In this document: positions 7,265 through 12,409 of the stretch, in pieces
Numbering within the stretch: the first letter of the stretch is position 1
How the letters are laid out: the number at the start of each line of letters is the position of its first letter
Virus record (IMG/VR): IMGVR_UViG_3300045453_000012
Span: 1-25,782 of that record
Source: a virus
Strand: one strand, 5' to 3'
DNA length: 25,782 nt
Program-made: the position numbers and the translations under genes
The notes under the pieces: model-generated
Database searches by the model: none
What the model saw: the letters and a program-made list of their open reading frames with translations, nothing else
Told to the model about the DNA's origin: nothing

Positions 7265-7281
7265 TACCATGGCGGATGGTA
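7265..7281. promoter_or_regulatory. Inverted repeat in the divergent intergenic region
   Basis: TACCAT (7265-7270) and ATGGTA (7276-7281) flank the spacer GGCGG. The site lies between the divergent genes at 7157 (minus) and 7321 (plus), where an operator controlling either would be expected. The 163-base gap contains nothing else I can name. Confidence 0.3.
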
Positions 7282-7320
7282 CGATTAGGGGCAGGCTCAT
7301 TCACAGTGGAGAGACCTGCT

Positions 7321-7953
7321 ATGCCATCAATCGACTTCGCAGCCGTGAAGGCTGCCGTGTCCATCGAGGACGCCAAGGACTATCTCGGCTTGAAAATGAA
7401 ACGGGAAGGCGACGCTTTCCGCTCCCCTTGCCCGACGTGTGGCAAGGGCGGCGACCGCGCTCTCGTCATCACACCCGCTAGATCGGCGTTCTACTGCTTC
7501 TCGGTGAAGCGGGGAGGAGATTGCATAGCCCTCGTCGCCCACATTAAGGGGTGTTCGCAACGTGAAGCGGCGACCGAGTTGCAAGAGCGCTTCATCGGCA
7601 ACGCGCCCAAGCGTATCGAGACGCGCCCGACCGAGACCGACGAGCTACAGCCGCTCGATCATCTCTCGGCCGACCATCCGGCGATCGACGCCCTCGGGCT
7701 GTCCGTCGCTGCCTGCGAAGCACTCGGTATCGGCTACGCGGCGAAGGGAATGATGCGAGGACGTGTGGCTTTTCCACTGCGGCTGCCCGACGGGACGCTA
7801 GTGGGCTACGCGGGTCTCGCCACATCGGGAGACCAGGCCCCGCTGATGCTCCTGCCGAGCAACCTGGACGAACGTATCGCCGCTCCTCCGAAGCAGGAGA
7901 TCGCCGACGACAAGGTGGTGGACTTCAAGAAGTTCTATCGCAACGCATCGTGA
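7321..7953 (+). CDS. CHC2-type primase-like protein lacking a TOPRIM domain (210 aa)
   Basis: The N-terminal part is a DnaG-type zinc-binding domain: SIEDAKDYLGLKMKREGDAF, then CPTCGKGGDRAL and FYCFSVKRGGDCIALV. Cysteines are at residues 37, 40, 59 and 68. The usual fourth ligand in CFxC is replaced by Val, and Cys68 is shifted. The middle region (AIDALGLSVAACEALGIGYA, then KGMMRGRVAFPLRLPDGTLV) resembles the start of the primase catalytic core, but the TOPRIM metal site is absent; primases are normally much longer. The start at 7321 has GGAGAG upstream. It may recognise or load at a replication origin, or be a primase accessory. Similar short proteins occur in other alphaproteobacterial phages to my recollection. 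Confidence 0.7.
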   Translation: MPSIDFAAVKAAVSIEDAKDYLGLKMKREGDAFRSPCPTCGKGGDRALVITPARSAFYCFSVKRGGDCIALVAHIKGCSQREAATELQERFIGNAPKRIETRPTETDELQPLDHLSADHPAIDALGLSVAACEALGIGYAAKGMMRGRVAFPLRLPDGTLVGYAGLATSGDQAPLMLLPSNLDERIAAPPKQEIADDKVVDFKKFYRNAS

Positions 7954-7959
7954 AGCCAT

Positions 7960-7984
7960 TTGAATTAGCTCGCTGCTAATTCAA
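7960..7984. repeat. AT-rich perfect hairpin after the primase-like gene
   Basis: TTGAATTAGC (7960-7969) and GCTAATTCAA (7975-7984) form a 10-bp perfect stem with loop TCGCT, seven bases past the stop codon. The downstream sequence is only moderately T-rich (GTTTGATTT after a few bases), so it may be a weak terminator, an RNA stabiliser or a protein-binding site. Confidence 0.5.
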
Positions 7985-8104
7985 GTCCGTTTGATTTGCC
8001 GACGCCCCCGCGTCCCATAAGAGGGTACGGCCGTGAGCGTATGACCTTATCGGCCATCCAGTCGCGACCATTGGGATAGCTCTATGCTGAGTGCCGAGTT
8101 CCTT

Positions 8105-8135
8105 GCCGCCATCCGAGTGGATGGCGGCTCTTTTT
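8105..8135 (+). terminator. Strong intrinsic terminator with no gene directly upstream
   Basis: GCCGCCATCC (8105-8114) pairs perfectly over 10 bp with GGATGGCGGC (8119-8128), tetraloop GAGT, followed by TCTTTTT. No coding frame ends nearby: the last stop is at 7953. It either terminates the primase-like transcript late or ends a small RNA made from 7985-8104. The stretch 7954-8280 has no supported gene; it holds this terminator, the hairpin at 7960 and the repeat pair at 8134-8216. Confidence 0.88.
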
Positions 8136-8216
8136 AAGTCTCACGCTTAGCATTGCTTTCAACACACGAGGGCTCAACGGAGCCATGCCTATATTGCTTT
8201 TAAGTCCCCGACTTAA
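8134..8216. repeat. Pair of related 17-bp palindromes (operator candidates)
   Basis: TTAAGTCCCCGACTTAA (8200-8216) is a perfect palindrome with a 3-base centre. TTAAGTCTCACGCTTAG (8134-8150) is a degenerate copy in the same orientation, 66 bases upstream. The first copy begins in the T tail of the terminator. Two spaced copies before the DUF3768-like gene suggest a repressor binding site. Confidence 0.4.
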
Positions 8217-8280
8217 CGCATGAGCAGCCCCGAGGACATAGCACCCTCGACTCATTTTGCCGCCGCGCTTCAATAGAGGC

Positions 8281-8580
8281 GTGACACGCGAGCAACGCAT
8301 CCTCCTCAACGACACGCTGCGGACGCAGTTTAGGGGCGGCGTCGTCCGGTACGGCTCCCAGGCCGCTCGCCTGCCCGCTCCCATTCGCGGTCGTGCTGCG
8401 ATCCGTCTCTCGAGACCGATGGAGTTTGCGGCCAACAGCGAGCACGACGCGGGCACCTTCATTTTCGCCGGGTATCTCTTCGAGTGGCACATCAGCGAGT
8501 GCCTCGGAGAGCGCACCCTCACACTCGAAGTCGCTGAAGACGTGCTCATCAACGGAGGTACTCATGCCGCCACTCGGTAG
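8281..8580 (+). CDS. DUF3768-like protein (99 aa)
   Basis: The protein has an N-terminal LLNDTLRTQFRGGVV segment and a C-terminal EHDAGTFIFAGYLFEWHI followed by RTLTLEVAEDVL. This order (LND-x-LR, then EHD-x-G-x-F with a WHI/WKI strand, then RTLT at the end) matches DUF3768, a family of unknown function common on plasmids and phages of Rhizobiales, but this copy is divergent. I chose the GTG at 8281, although its AGAGG site is very close; a TTG at 8257 is an alternative. Two very short frames, 8185-8223 and 8220-8276, overlap head to tail just upstream and may couple its translation. Its end overlaps the next gene by 17 bases. Confidence 0.62.
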   Translation: MTREQRILLNDTLRTQFRGGVVRYGSQAARLPAPIRGRAAIRLSRPMEFAANSEHDAGTFIFAGYLFEWHISECLGERTLTLEVAEDVLINGGTHAATR

Positions 8581-8755
8581 CAAGCCGTACACGCTCGTAT
8601 TCCACTGCGATTGCGGGACTATGTGGTTCGAGACTCGATGGGTCGGCGGCATCTTCGCCGGAGACATCGAGTACGCAGTAGCCGCCGAGATAGGCGACTG
8701 CCCCGACTGCGGCGAAGAGGTTTTCGATCCATTCGGAGAGCCGCTGGAGCCGTGA
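8564..8755 (+). CDS. Small zinc-ribbon-like protein (63 aa)
   Basis: The ATG at 8564 has a strong GGAGG site seven bases upstream, inside the end of the previous gene, so the pair is coupled. The protein begins MPPLGSKPYTLVFHCDCGTM and carries a second cysteine pair in CPDCGEE near residue 50, so HCDC and CPDC could bind one zinc. Between them is an aromatic strand-rich segment (WFETRWVGGIFAGD). I do not recognise the family. A small zinc-stabilised accessory protein is the most that can be said. Confidence 0.62.
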   Translation: MPPLGSKPYTLVFHCDCGTMWFETRWVGGIFAGDIEYAVAAEIGDCPDCGEEVFDPFGEPLEP

Positions 8756-8842
8756 CTGTCCCCACGCATCGCAGCGCATCGCCTAGCGCATGAGATGATT
8801 AGTGGCGGGTAATCCTGCCCTTTCAAAATCCGAAGGTGTCGC

Positions 8843-8923
8843 ATGAAACACCGCAATCGGGCGGCGCGTCGTCGCGTCCGCATGATGCTGTGGCTCGCCT
8901 TCCTTCACTGGAGGCGGCCATGA
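8843..8923 (+). CDS. 26-aa basic, tryptophan-containing peptide
   Basis: The ATG at 8843 follows GAAGGTG at good spacing. The peptide starts MKHRNRAARRRVRMMLWLAF and ends LHWRRP: strongly basic, with a central hydrophobic patch. Its TGA overlaps the ATG of the next gene (ATGA), so it could act as a leader peptide coupling translation, or be a real membrane-active or nucleic-acid-binding micropeptide. No homology is known to me. The good ribosome site and the exact overlap are the evidence. Confidence 0.5.
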   Translation: MKHRNRAARRRVRMMLWLAFLHWRRP

Positions 8924-9426
8924 ACCGCTGCGACTGGTGCGGCAATCTCCTCAGCACATGCCGCTGCGTCTACAAAGTCCAAGGCGAGGAGCGCTACTAC
9001 TGCTCACAGTCCTGCTTCCTGCAAGGCGAGGAGCGGCGGCTGCGCTATCGTGCCGCCCTCGCCGGAACTGTCCACGCACACTGGACGGCAACGCTCGTGT
9101 CAATCGCCGTACTTGCTTTCATCCTCTCGGGCGGAACGAGCGCTTTGGCGCACGATCCTCGCACGCACCAGGTGGACGAACTCGCCAACGCTCGCAGCAA
9201 GGCCGGCGGGCTGTGCTGCGATGGCAAGGACTACACCATTCCCTATTCGTGGGAACGCACCGAGCGCGGCTATCGCATCCATTTCGGCGGCCGGTGGGTT
9301 GACATCCCCAAGGACGCCGAGGTGAACAACATGCGGAACCCCGACGGCGAGGCCAAGGCGTGGCTCGCCTTCGACGAACAAGGGGAACCGTACGTACGCT
9401 GCTTCATGCCCGGCATGGAGGGGTGA
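8920..9426 (+). CDS. Membrane protein with cytosolic zinc ribbon and periplasmic domain (168 aa)
   Basis: The ATG at 8920 has GGAGG six bases upstream and overlaps the preceding stop; the longer GTG start at 8836 is not needed. Residues 1-35 hold five to seven cysteines (CDWCGNLLSTCRC, YYCSQSC), a zinc-ribbon-like module. A membrane helix spans about residues 57-78 (TLVSIAVLAFILSGGTSALA). The rest (GLCCDGKDYTI, RGYRIHFGGRWVDIPKDAEV, then AWLAFDEQGEPYVRCFMPG) matches a periplasmic family I recall from Bradyrhizobium and relatives, where a signal peptide normally precedes it. Fusion of the zinc ribbon to that domain is unusual. Function unknown. Confidence 0.68.
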   Translation: MNRCDWCGNLLSTCRCVYKVQGEERYYCSQSCFLQGEERRLRYRAALAGTVHAHWTATLVSIAVLAFILSGGTSALAHDPRTHQVDELANARSKAGGLCCDGKDYTIPYSWERTERGYRIHFGGRWVDIPKDAEVNNMRNPDGEAKAWLAFDEQGEPYVRCFMPGMEG

Positions 9427-9428
9427 CG

Positions 9429-9659
9429 GTGACCAGCATTCGCCTCACCGTCCTCGTGCTCCTCGCAAGTGTCGCCCAGACCTGGAGCAGCGCGCCGCGC
9501 TACGAGCGTCCGCAGAGCTACTGCGCCCTCGCCCTGCCGCCGTCGCAGGTCGTCAGCACGCCGCGTCTTGAAGCCGTGTACTGTTACGGCATCGAGGACG
9601 GCGACTGCCGCACCACCATCGGCTGGGTAGTCGTGTCAAAACCTGTGCGCTGCGACTGA
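9429..9659 (+). CDS. Small secreted Cys-containing protein (76 aa)
   Basis: The GTG at 9429 is chosen because GGAGGGG ends six bases upstream; the GTG at 9423 would be too close. The N-terminus (VTSIRLTVLVLLASVAQTWS) is a typical signal peptide. The mature part has four cysteines spread evenly (SYCAL, VYCYG, GDCRT, VRCD), suggesting two disulfides in the periplasm. It follows the membrane protein by two bases and forms an envelope cassette with it. No family recognised. The gene ends just before a terminator. Confidence 0.6.
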   Translation: MTSIRLTVLVLLASVAQTWSSAPRYERPQSYCALALPPSQVVSTPRLEAVYCYGIEDGDCRTTIGWVVVSKPVRCD

Positions 9660-9671
9660 CTATCCCCACTT

Positions 9672-9698
9672 GGCCGCTCTAGCAGCGGCCTTCTCTTT
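9672..9698 (+). terminator. Intrinsic terminator ending the accessory operon
   Basis: GGCCGCT (9672-9678) and AGCGGCC (9684-9690) form a 7-bp stem with loop CTAGC, followed by TTCTCTTT. The loop is identical, and the stem core and tail nearly identical, to the integrase terminator at 2345-2373. It insulates the tRNA from upstream transcription. Confidence 0.8.
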
Positions 9699-9706
9699 GG
9701 TAAAAT
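9698..9706 (+). promoter_or_regulatory. Extended -10 promoter of the tRNA
   Basis: TGG-TAAAAT (9698-9706) is an extended -10 element (TGn plus five of six consensus bases). Six bases separate it from the first tRNA base, so transcription could start at the mature 5' end. No -35 box is seen at 16-18 bases. Confidence 0.5.
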
Positions 9707-9712
9707 TGAATG

Positions 9713-9784
9713 ACCTCAGTGGAGCAGAAGTAGCTCGTCGCGCTCATAACGCGAAGGTCGCGGGTGCAAATCCCGCCTGAGGAA
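9713..9784 (+). tRNA. Element-encoded initiator-like tRNA, anticodon CAT
   Basis: All four arms pair. Acceptor ACCTCAG/CTGAGGA has six pairs with an A1:A72 mismatch. The D stem GAGC/GCTC has A11:T24. The anticodon stem TCGCG/CGCGA is perfect around the loop CTCATAA with anticodon CAT. The T stem GCGGG/CCCGC encloses TGCAAAT. The 1:72 mismatch and the purine 11:pyrimidine 24 pair are hallmarks of bacterial initiator tRNA, and the sequence GTAGCTCGTCG...GCTCATAAC closely follows bacterial tRNA-fMet. Odd points: the D loop is short (AGAAGTA, one G instead of GG), T55 is G, and the three G:C anticodon-stem pairs are GCG:CGC instead of GGG:CCC. CCA is not encoded. Alternatives are a decoy or a tRNA pseudogene, but perfect stems argue against decay. 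Confidence 0.85.
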
Positions 9785-9785
9785 C

Positions 9786-10103
9786 ATGGCTACGCCGGAA
9801 GGCGAAATCGTCAACGCAATCTGCGAATACCTGGCGCTAAAGAAGCGCTTCTTCTATCGCAACAACAACACCCCGATCTTTGACCCGACGCGCAAGGCGT
9901 TCCGGTCCATGCCCAAGTACACGATGCGGGGCATTCCCGACATCATCTGCGTTAAGGATGGGCGCTACATCGGCATTGAGGTAAAGACTGACAAGGGACG
10001 GCTGTCGGAGCATCAGCATGAGTTTGCCAGGAGCCTCATGTTGGCGGGAGGGGATTACGTCATCGCGCGCAGCATTGAAGATGTGCAGCGAGTTGGACTT
10101 TAG
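9786..10103 (+). CDS. VRR-NUC domain nuclease (105 aa)
   Basis: This is a stand-alone VRR-NUC protein of the PD-(D/E)XK nuclease superfamily, a type common in phages and related to Holliday-junction or structure-specific nucleases. The catalytic pattern is clear: E5, GIPD with D52, IEVK with E65 and K67, and Q77 (KGRLSEHQHEFARSL). Length is normal for the single-domain form. The ATG begins one base after the tRNA, so the gene has almost no leader once the tRNA is released. The only ribosome-like sequence (GAGGA) is inside the tRNA acceptor strand. The gene converges with the minus-strand gene ending seven bases away. A role in recombination or packaging of element DNA is likely. Confidence 0.88.
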   Translation: MATPEGEIVNAICEYLALKKRFFYRNNNTPIFDPTRKAFRSMPKYTMRGIPDIICVKDGRYIGIEVKTDKGRLSEHQHEFARSLMLAGGDYVIARSIEDVQRVGL

Positions 10104-10110
10104 GGGGCGC

Positions 10111-11184
10111 CTACTGGCATCGGACAGTCATGCCTGTCGGAACGCAGCGGTGCATGCACTCCGCATTAAACTTATTGGCGAGGGTCTGATCGAAGCCTAG
10201 CGACGCCGTCGCTCTACTTAGTGCTTCAGCGTGCAGGGCTTCACATGCACTTCCTGCATTGCCTCCAGTTGTTGGTGTGCGTTGCTGCTGCATTTTCGCG
10301 ACAGCATGCTGGTACAAAATGCCGCTTATCATCGCTTCTTGCGCGGCAGTCAGCGGGCCGCATTGCGATACGATCGAATGATACAGAGGAGTGTATCGGT
10401 TAGGATCATCGCCGTCCGACTGCGACCCTTGAAGGTGTCCATACCTAGACCACTGAGCGTCGCATTCCTGCGAAGACAATTTTCGTTGAGTTTGTGGCTG
10501 CCAATCAGCCCCCGCAGTAGCTTGTCCCGGGCATTGCGCCCGCGACCGTATTCCTTGTAATTGCCGCTGAGCCCATTGGCCGCACGTTCTTTGCTCGGCC
10601 GATGGACACTCCAAAGTCATACCTGCGCAAATGCCGCTATCAACGTAAACCGATCGCCTTGCCGAACCGTCGAAGCAGGATGGTCCGGCAGCCTGAGCTG
10701 TTAGGGCGCAAGAGGTGCCGGTTGGAACGCTTTGCCCGGTCGGAGCGCTTTGAGATGCTTGGTTTTGATGCTGAGGTGCCGCTGAATTAGCTGGCTGTCC
10801 CGATGTGCTCGATGTGAGGCACTGGGAGCGGTCCCTAATTCTGGCGTTCTGCCGGTTCGCCAATGCTTGGCACTGATCCAGCGTTATCGATGTGTCGCAC
10901 ACATATGACACCCCGTTACACGTACCACTTGAAACCGTCACCTGTTGCTGGCCCGTTGCGGGAGGCTGAAGCTTGCAATGTTCAATGAGCGGTTTGTAGT
11001 GATTCCGCCATTGTGTCAGGTAGTTGGCACACTCGCGCTGTCGTTCTGGTGTGTCTCCCACACATGGTGCAGGTGCGTACCGTGCTTCGCACGCCAAGTC
11101 CGCGTTGATGGCAACTTGAGCGGATGCTGAAGTCATGCAGGAGACCAAAATTGCGCACACGACGCCGAGCACGCGATTGAGCAT
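10111..11184 (-). CDS. Secreted Cys-rich protein with two internal repeats, likely cargo (357 aa)
   Basis: The minus-strand ATG at 11184 has GGGGAGG at ideal spacing; the ATG at 11205 lacks this. Residues 1-23 are a signal peptide (MLNRVLGVVCAILVSCMTSA...), so the protein is exported. Two repeats of about 40 residues align: residues 82-122 (SSGTCNGVSYVCDTS...IRDRSQC) and 179-218 (DSGICAGMTLECPS...IRSRAQC), each with four cysteines in the same spacing. They are separated by a Gln/Ser/Pro-rich linker. Further cysteine pairs flank them, suggesting many disulfides. No family recognised. Its orientation against the surrounding genes, its own ribosome site and lack of link to virion genes mark it as a lysogenic cargo gene. 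Confidence 0.78.
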   Translation of the reverse strand: MLNRVLGVVCAILVSCMTSASAQVAINADLACEARYAPAPCVGDTPERQRECANYLTQWRNHYKPLIEHCKLQPPATGQQQVTVSSGTCNGVSYVCDTSITLDQCQALANRQNARIRDRSQCLTSSTSGQPANSAAPQHQNQASQSAPTGQSVPTGTSCALTAQAAGPSCFDGSARRSVYVDSGICAGMTLECPSAEQRTCGQWAQRQLQGIRSRAQCPGQATAGADWQPQTQRKLSSQECDAQWSRYGHLQGSQSDGDDPNRYTPLYHSIVSQCGPLTAAQEAMISGILYQHAVAKMQQQRTPTTGGNAGSACEALHAEALSRATASLGFDQTLANKFNAECMHRCVPTGMTVRCQ

Positions 11185-11202
11185 GGCTGCCTCCCCAAGT
11201 GG

Positions 11203-11229
11203 CAATGCACCCTAGCATTGCACGCAATG
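11203..11229. promoter_or_regulatory. Three CAATGC-type half sites between divergent genes
   Basis: CAATGC (11203-11208), its inverse GCATTG (11215-11220) and GCAATG (11224-11229) sit in the 62-base gap between the secreted protein gene (minus) and the gene at 11247 (plus). The first two form an inverted repeat around ACCCTA. They overlap the expected promoter positions on both strands, so a shared regulator is plausible. Confidence 0.35.
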
Positions 11230-11238
11230 TGCTACAAT
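11230..11238 (+). promoter_or_regulatory. Extended -10 promoter, leaderless geometry
   Basis: TGC-TACAAT (11230-11238) is an extended -10 element. The ATG of the next gene lies eight bases after it, so the message should start at or beside the start codon. No -35 box is visible. Confidence 0.5.
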
Positions 11239-11246
11239 ATGGCTAT

Positions 11247-11582
11247 ATGACCAAACGCACCGTGGCAGGGCTGATCTCTGCCGCTTTATTGGCCTCCCCG
11301 GTAGTTGCCCTCGCTGATTTCACCGACGTCGCCCAGCGCGCCCAGGCGCAGGCAAACAGCCTTAGCCGCGAACAGCTCGACAACCTGAATACGCGCGTTG
11401 TGAACGACGCATTCGTCACAGCGCGTATCATTGGATACGACCCGGCCGAGATCAAAGCGCTCCGGGCAGAGGTAGCGCAGTTGCGTCAGGAGAACGCCGA
11501 TCTCCGTGCGGCTTTCAATGGAATCGAAGGCACATTGAAGCTTGTTGTTTCGATGCTGACCGCGCTGCTCGCTAAGCTCTAG
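11247..11582 (+). CDS. Exported coiled-coil protein (111 aa)
   Basis: The ATG at 11247 is chosen because it lies eight bases after a TACAAT box and starts a signal peptide (MTKRTVAGLISAALLASPVV, then ALA before ADF). The mature protein is helical, with a leucine-rich coiled coil at about residues 72-92 (EIKALRAEVAQLRQENADLR) and an amphipathic or hydrophobic end (LKLVVSMLTALLAKL). There is no Shine-Dalgarno site, as expected for a leaderless message. Such proteins could be envelope components or part of a lysis system, but nothing identifies this one. It is followed after two bases by the next gene. Confidence 0.6.
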   Translation: MTKRTVAGLISAALLASPVVALADFTDVAQRAQAQANSLSREQLDNLNTRVVNDAFVTARIIGYDPAEIKALRAEVAQLRQENADLRAAFNGIEGTLKLVVSMLTALLAKL

Positions 11583-11584
11583 CC

Positions 11585-11776
11585 ATGTCGGTGTCAGATG
11601 CCCAGCCGATCGCTAGAGGGAAGATTGCAAAGGGCGAAACGGAGCGCCGTATCATCGCTGCTCTTCCGCCACGGCATCGGCTTGTGCGCATCAACTGGAA
11701 GAAGGGCATCAAGCTGCACATCGTTGATGGCTTCGGCAAGCGCTCAATCATCACGCTTTCGCGTACGGTACAATAA
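11585..11776 (+). CDS. Small basic protein of unknown function (63 aa)
   Basis: The frame runs from an ATG two bases after the preceding stop to just before the terminase genes. The protein is basic and mixed alpha/beta in appearance: ERRIIAALPPRHRLVRINW, then KGIKLHIVDGFGKRSIITLS. The order helix, strand, strand with a His in the third element faintly recalls HicA-like double-stranded-RNA-binding folds, but the key GSH motif is absent, so I do not assign it. It has no clear ribosome site and probably depends on coupling to the upstream gene. Confidence 0.5.
   Translation: MSVSDAQPIARGKIAKGETERRIIAALPPRHRLVRINWKKGIKLHIVDGFGKRSIITLSRTVQ
11769..11774 (+). promoter_or_regulatory. -10 box before the terminase genes, leaderless geometry
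   Basis: TACAAT (11769-11774) is followed by eight bases and the ATG of the small terminase gene (11783), the same spacing as at 11230-11247. No -35 box and no ribosome site are visible. Confidence 0.42.
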
Positions 11777-11782
11777 GCAAAT

Positions 11783-12409
11783 ATGGTGACGAAGCGGGCG
11801 AAGCAAGACAAGGGACAGGAGGCGGAAGCGCTGAAAGCCAAGCGCGAACTGTTCTGCCGCTACTACACCCAGAACCAAGAGCTATTTGGCAATGCCACGC
11901 TCTCGTATGCCGAGGCCTTCGACTACAAGCTCGATGAGCTGTCCCGAGAAGGCGTCTACGAGGAGATCGAAAGCGAGGATGGCACCATCGAACAGGGGAA
12001 GCTGTTAGAACCGAGCGAATACGACAAGGCCTATCACACATGTTCCGTCCTGTCGTCACGCCTGTTGAGAAACGCTGACATCCAGGCTCGCATCACCGCC
12101 CTGTTGAATGAGCTGTTGAAGGACAACATCGTAGACAGTCAGCTTGCCAAGCTCATAACGCAGGACAGCGACAACACGGCCAAGATCGCCGGCATTCGCG
12201 AATACAACAAACTCCGCGGACGCATCATCGACAAGACGCAGAACGTGGACCGTCTGCCTTTCGGTGAGACCGACTTATCAGCCGTGATCGCGGCGCTCCC
12301 GCAGGAGCGTCAAGACTACTACTATGGCGTCATCCGTGAACTTGTCGCAGAAGCCGAGCTTTCAAGAAGCGCTGGCTCGGGTCAAAGCGGCGGCACTGGG
12401 CAAGCCTGA
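11783..12409 (+). CDS. terS: Small terminase subunit (208 aa)
   Basis: The small subunit recognises phage DNA and regulates the large subunit. The sequence shows the expected features: an N-terminal basic helix, RELFCRYYTQNQELFGNATL with SYAEAF (the F-x-x-x-Y-x...N-x-T-x-A-x-x-A-type helix-turn-helix found in TerS), then LLRNADIQARITALLNEL and a long helix ending in REYNKLRGRIIDK, which is typical before the C-terminus. The gene lies directly upstream of the large terminase gene, which it overlaps. The ATG lacks a Shine-Dalgarno site and follows a TACAAT box by eight bases. Ser/Gly-rich C-terminal residues (SRSAGSGQSGGTG) overlap the next start. Confidence 0.82.
   Translation: MVTKRAKQDKGQEAEALKAKRELFCRYYTQNQELFGNATLSYAEAFDYKLDELSREGVYEEIESEDGTIEQGKLLEPSEYDKAYHTCSVLSSRLLRNADIQARITALLNELLKDNIVDSQLAKLITQDSDNTAKIAGIREYNKLRGRIIDKTQNVDRLPFGETDLSAVIAALPQERQDYYYGVIRELVAEAELSRSAGSGQSGGTGQA

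Noticed and set aside
8200-8883. 227-residue minus-strand frame
   Set aside because: It lies opposite two plus-strand genes with good ribosome sites and known motifs, and its sequence shows no domain.
9713-9784. tRNA considered as a second attachment site or a decayed host tRNA fragment
   Set aside because: It does not match the tRNA-Thr 3' end, all stems are intact including covarying pairs, and it has its own promoter-like box.
11585-11776. Small basic protein considered as a HicA toxin
   Set aside because: The GSH motif with catalytic His is missing and no HicB-like partner is adjacent.
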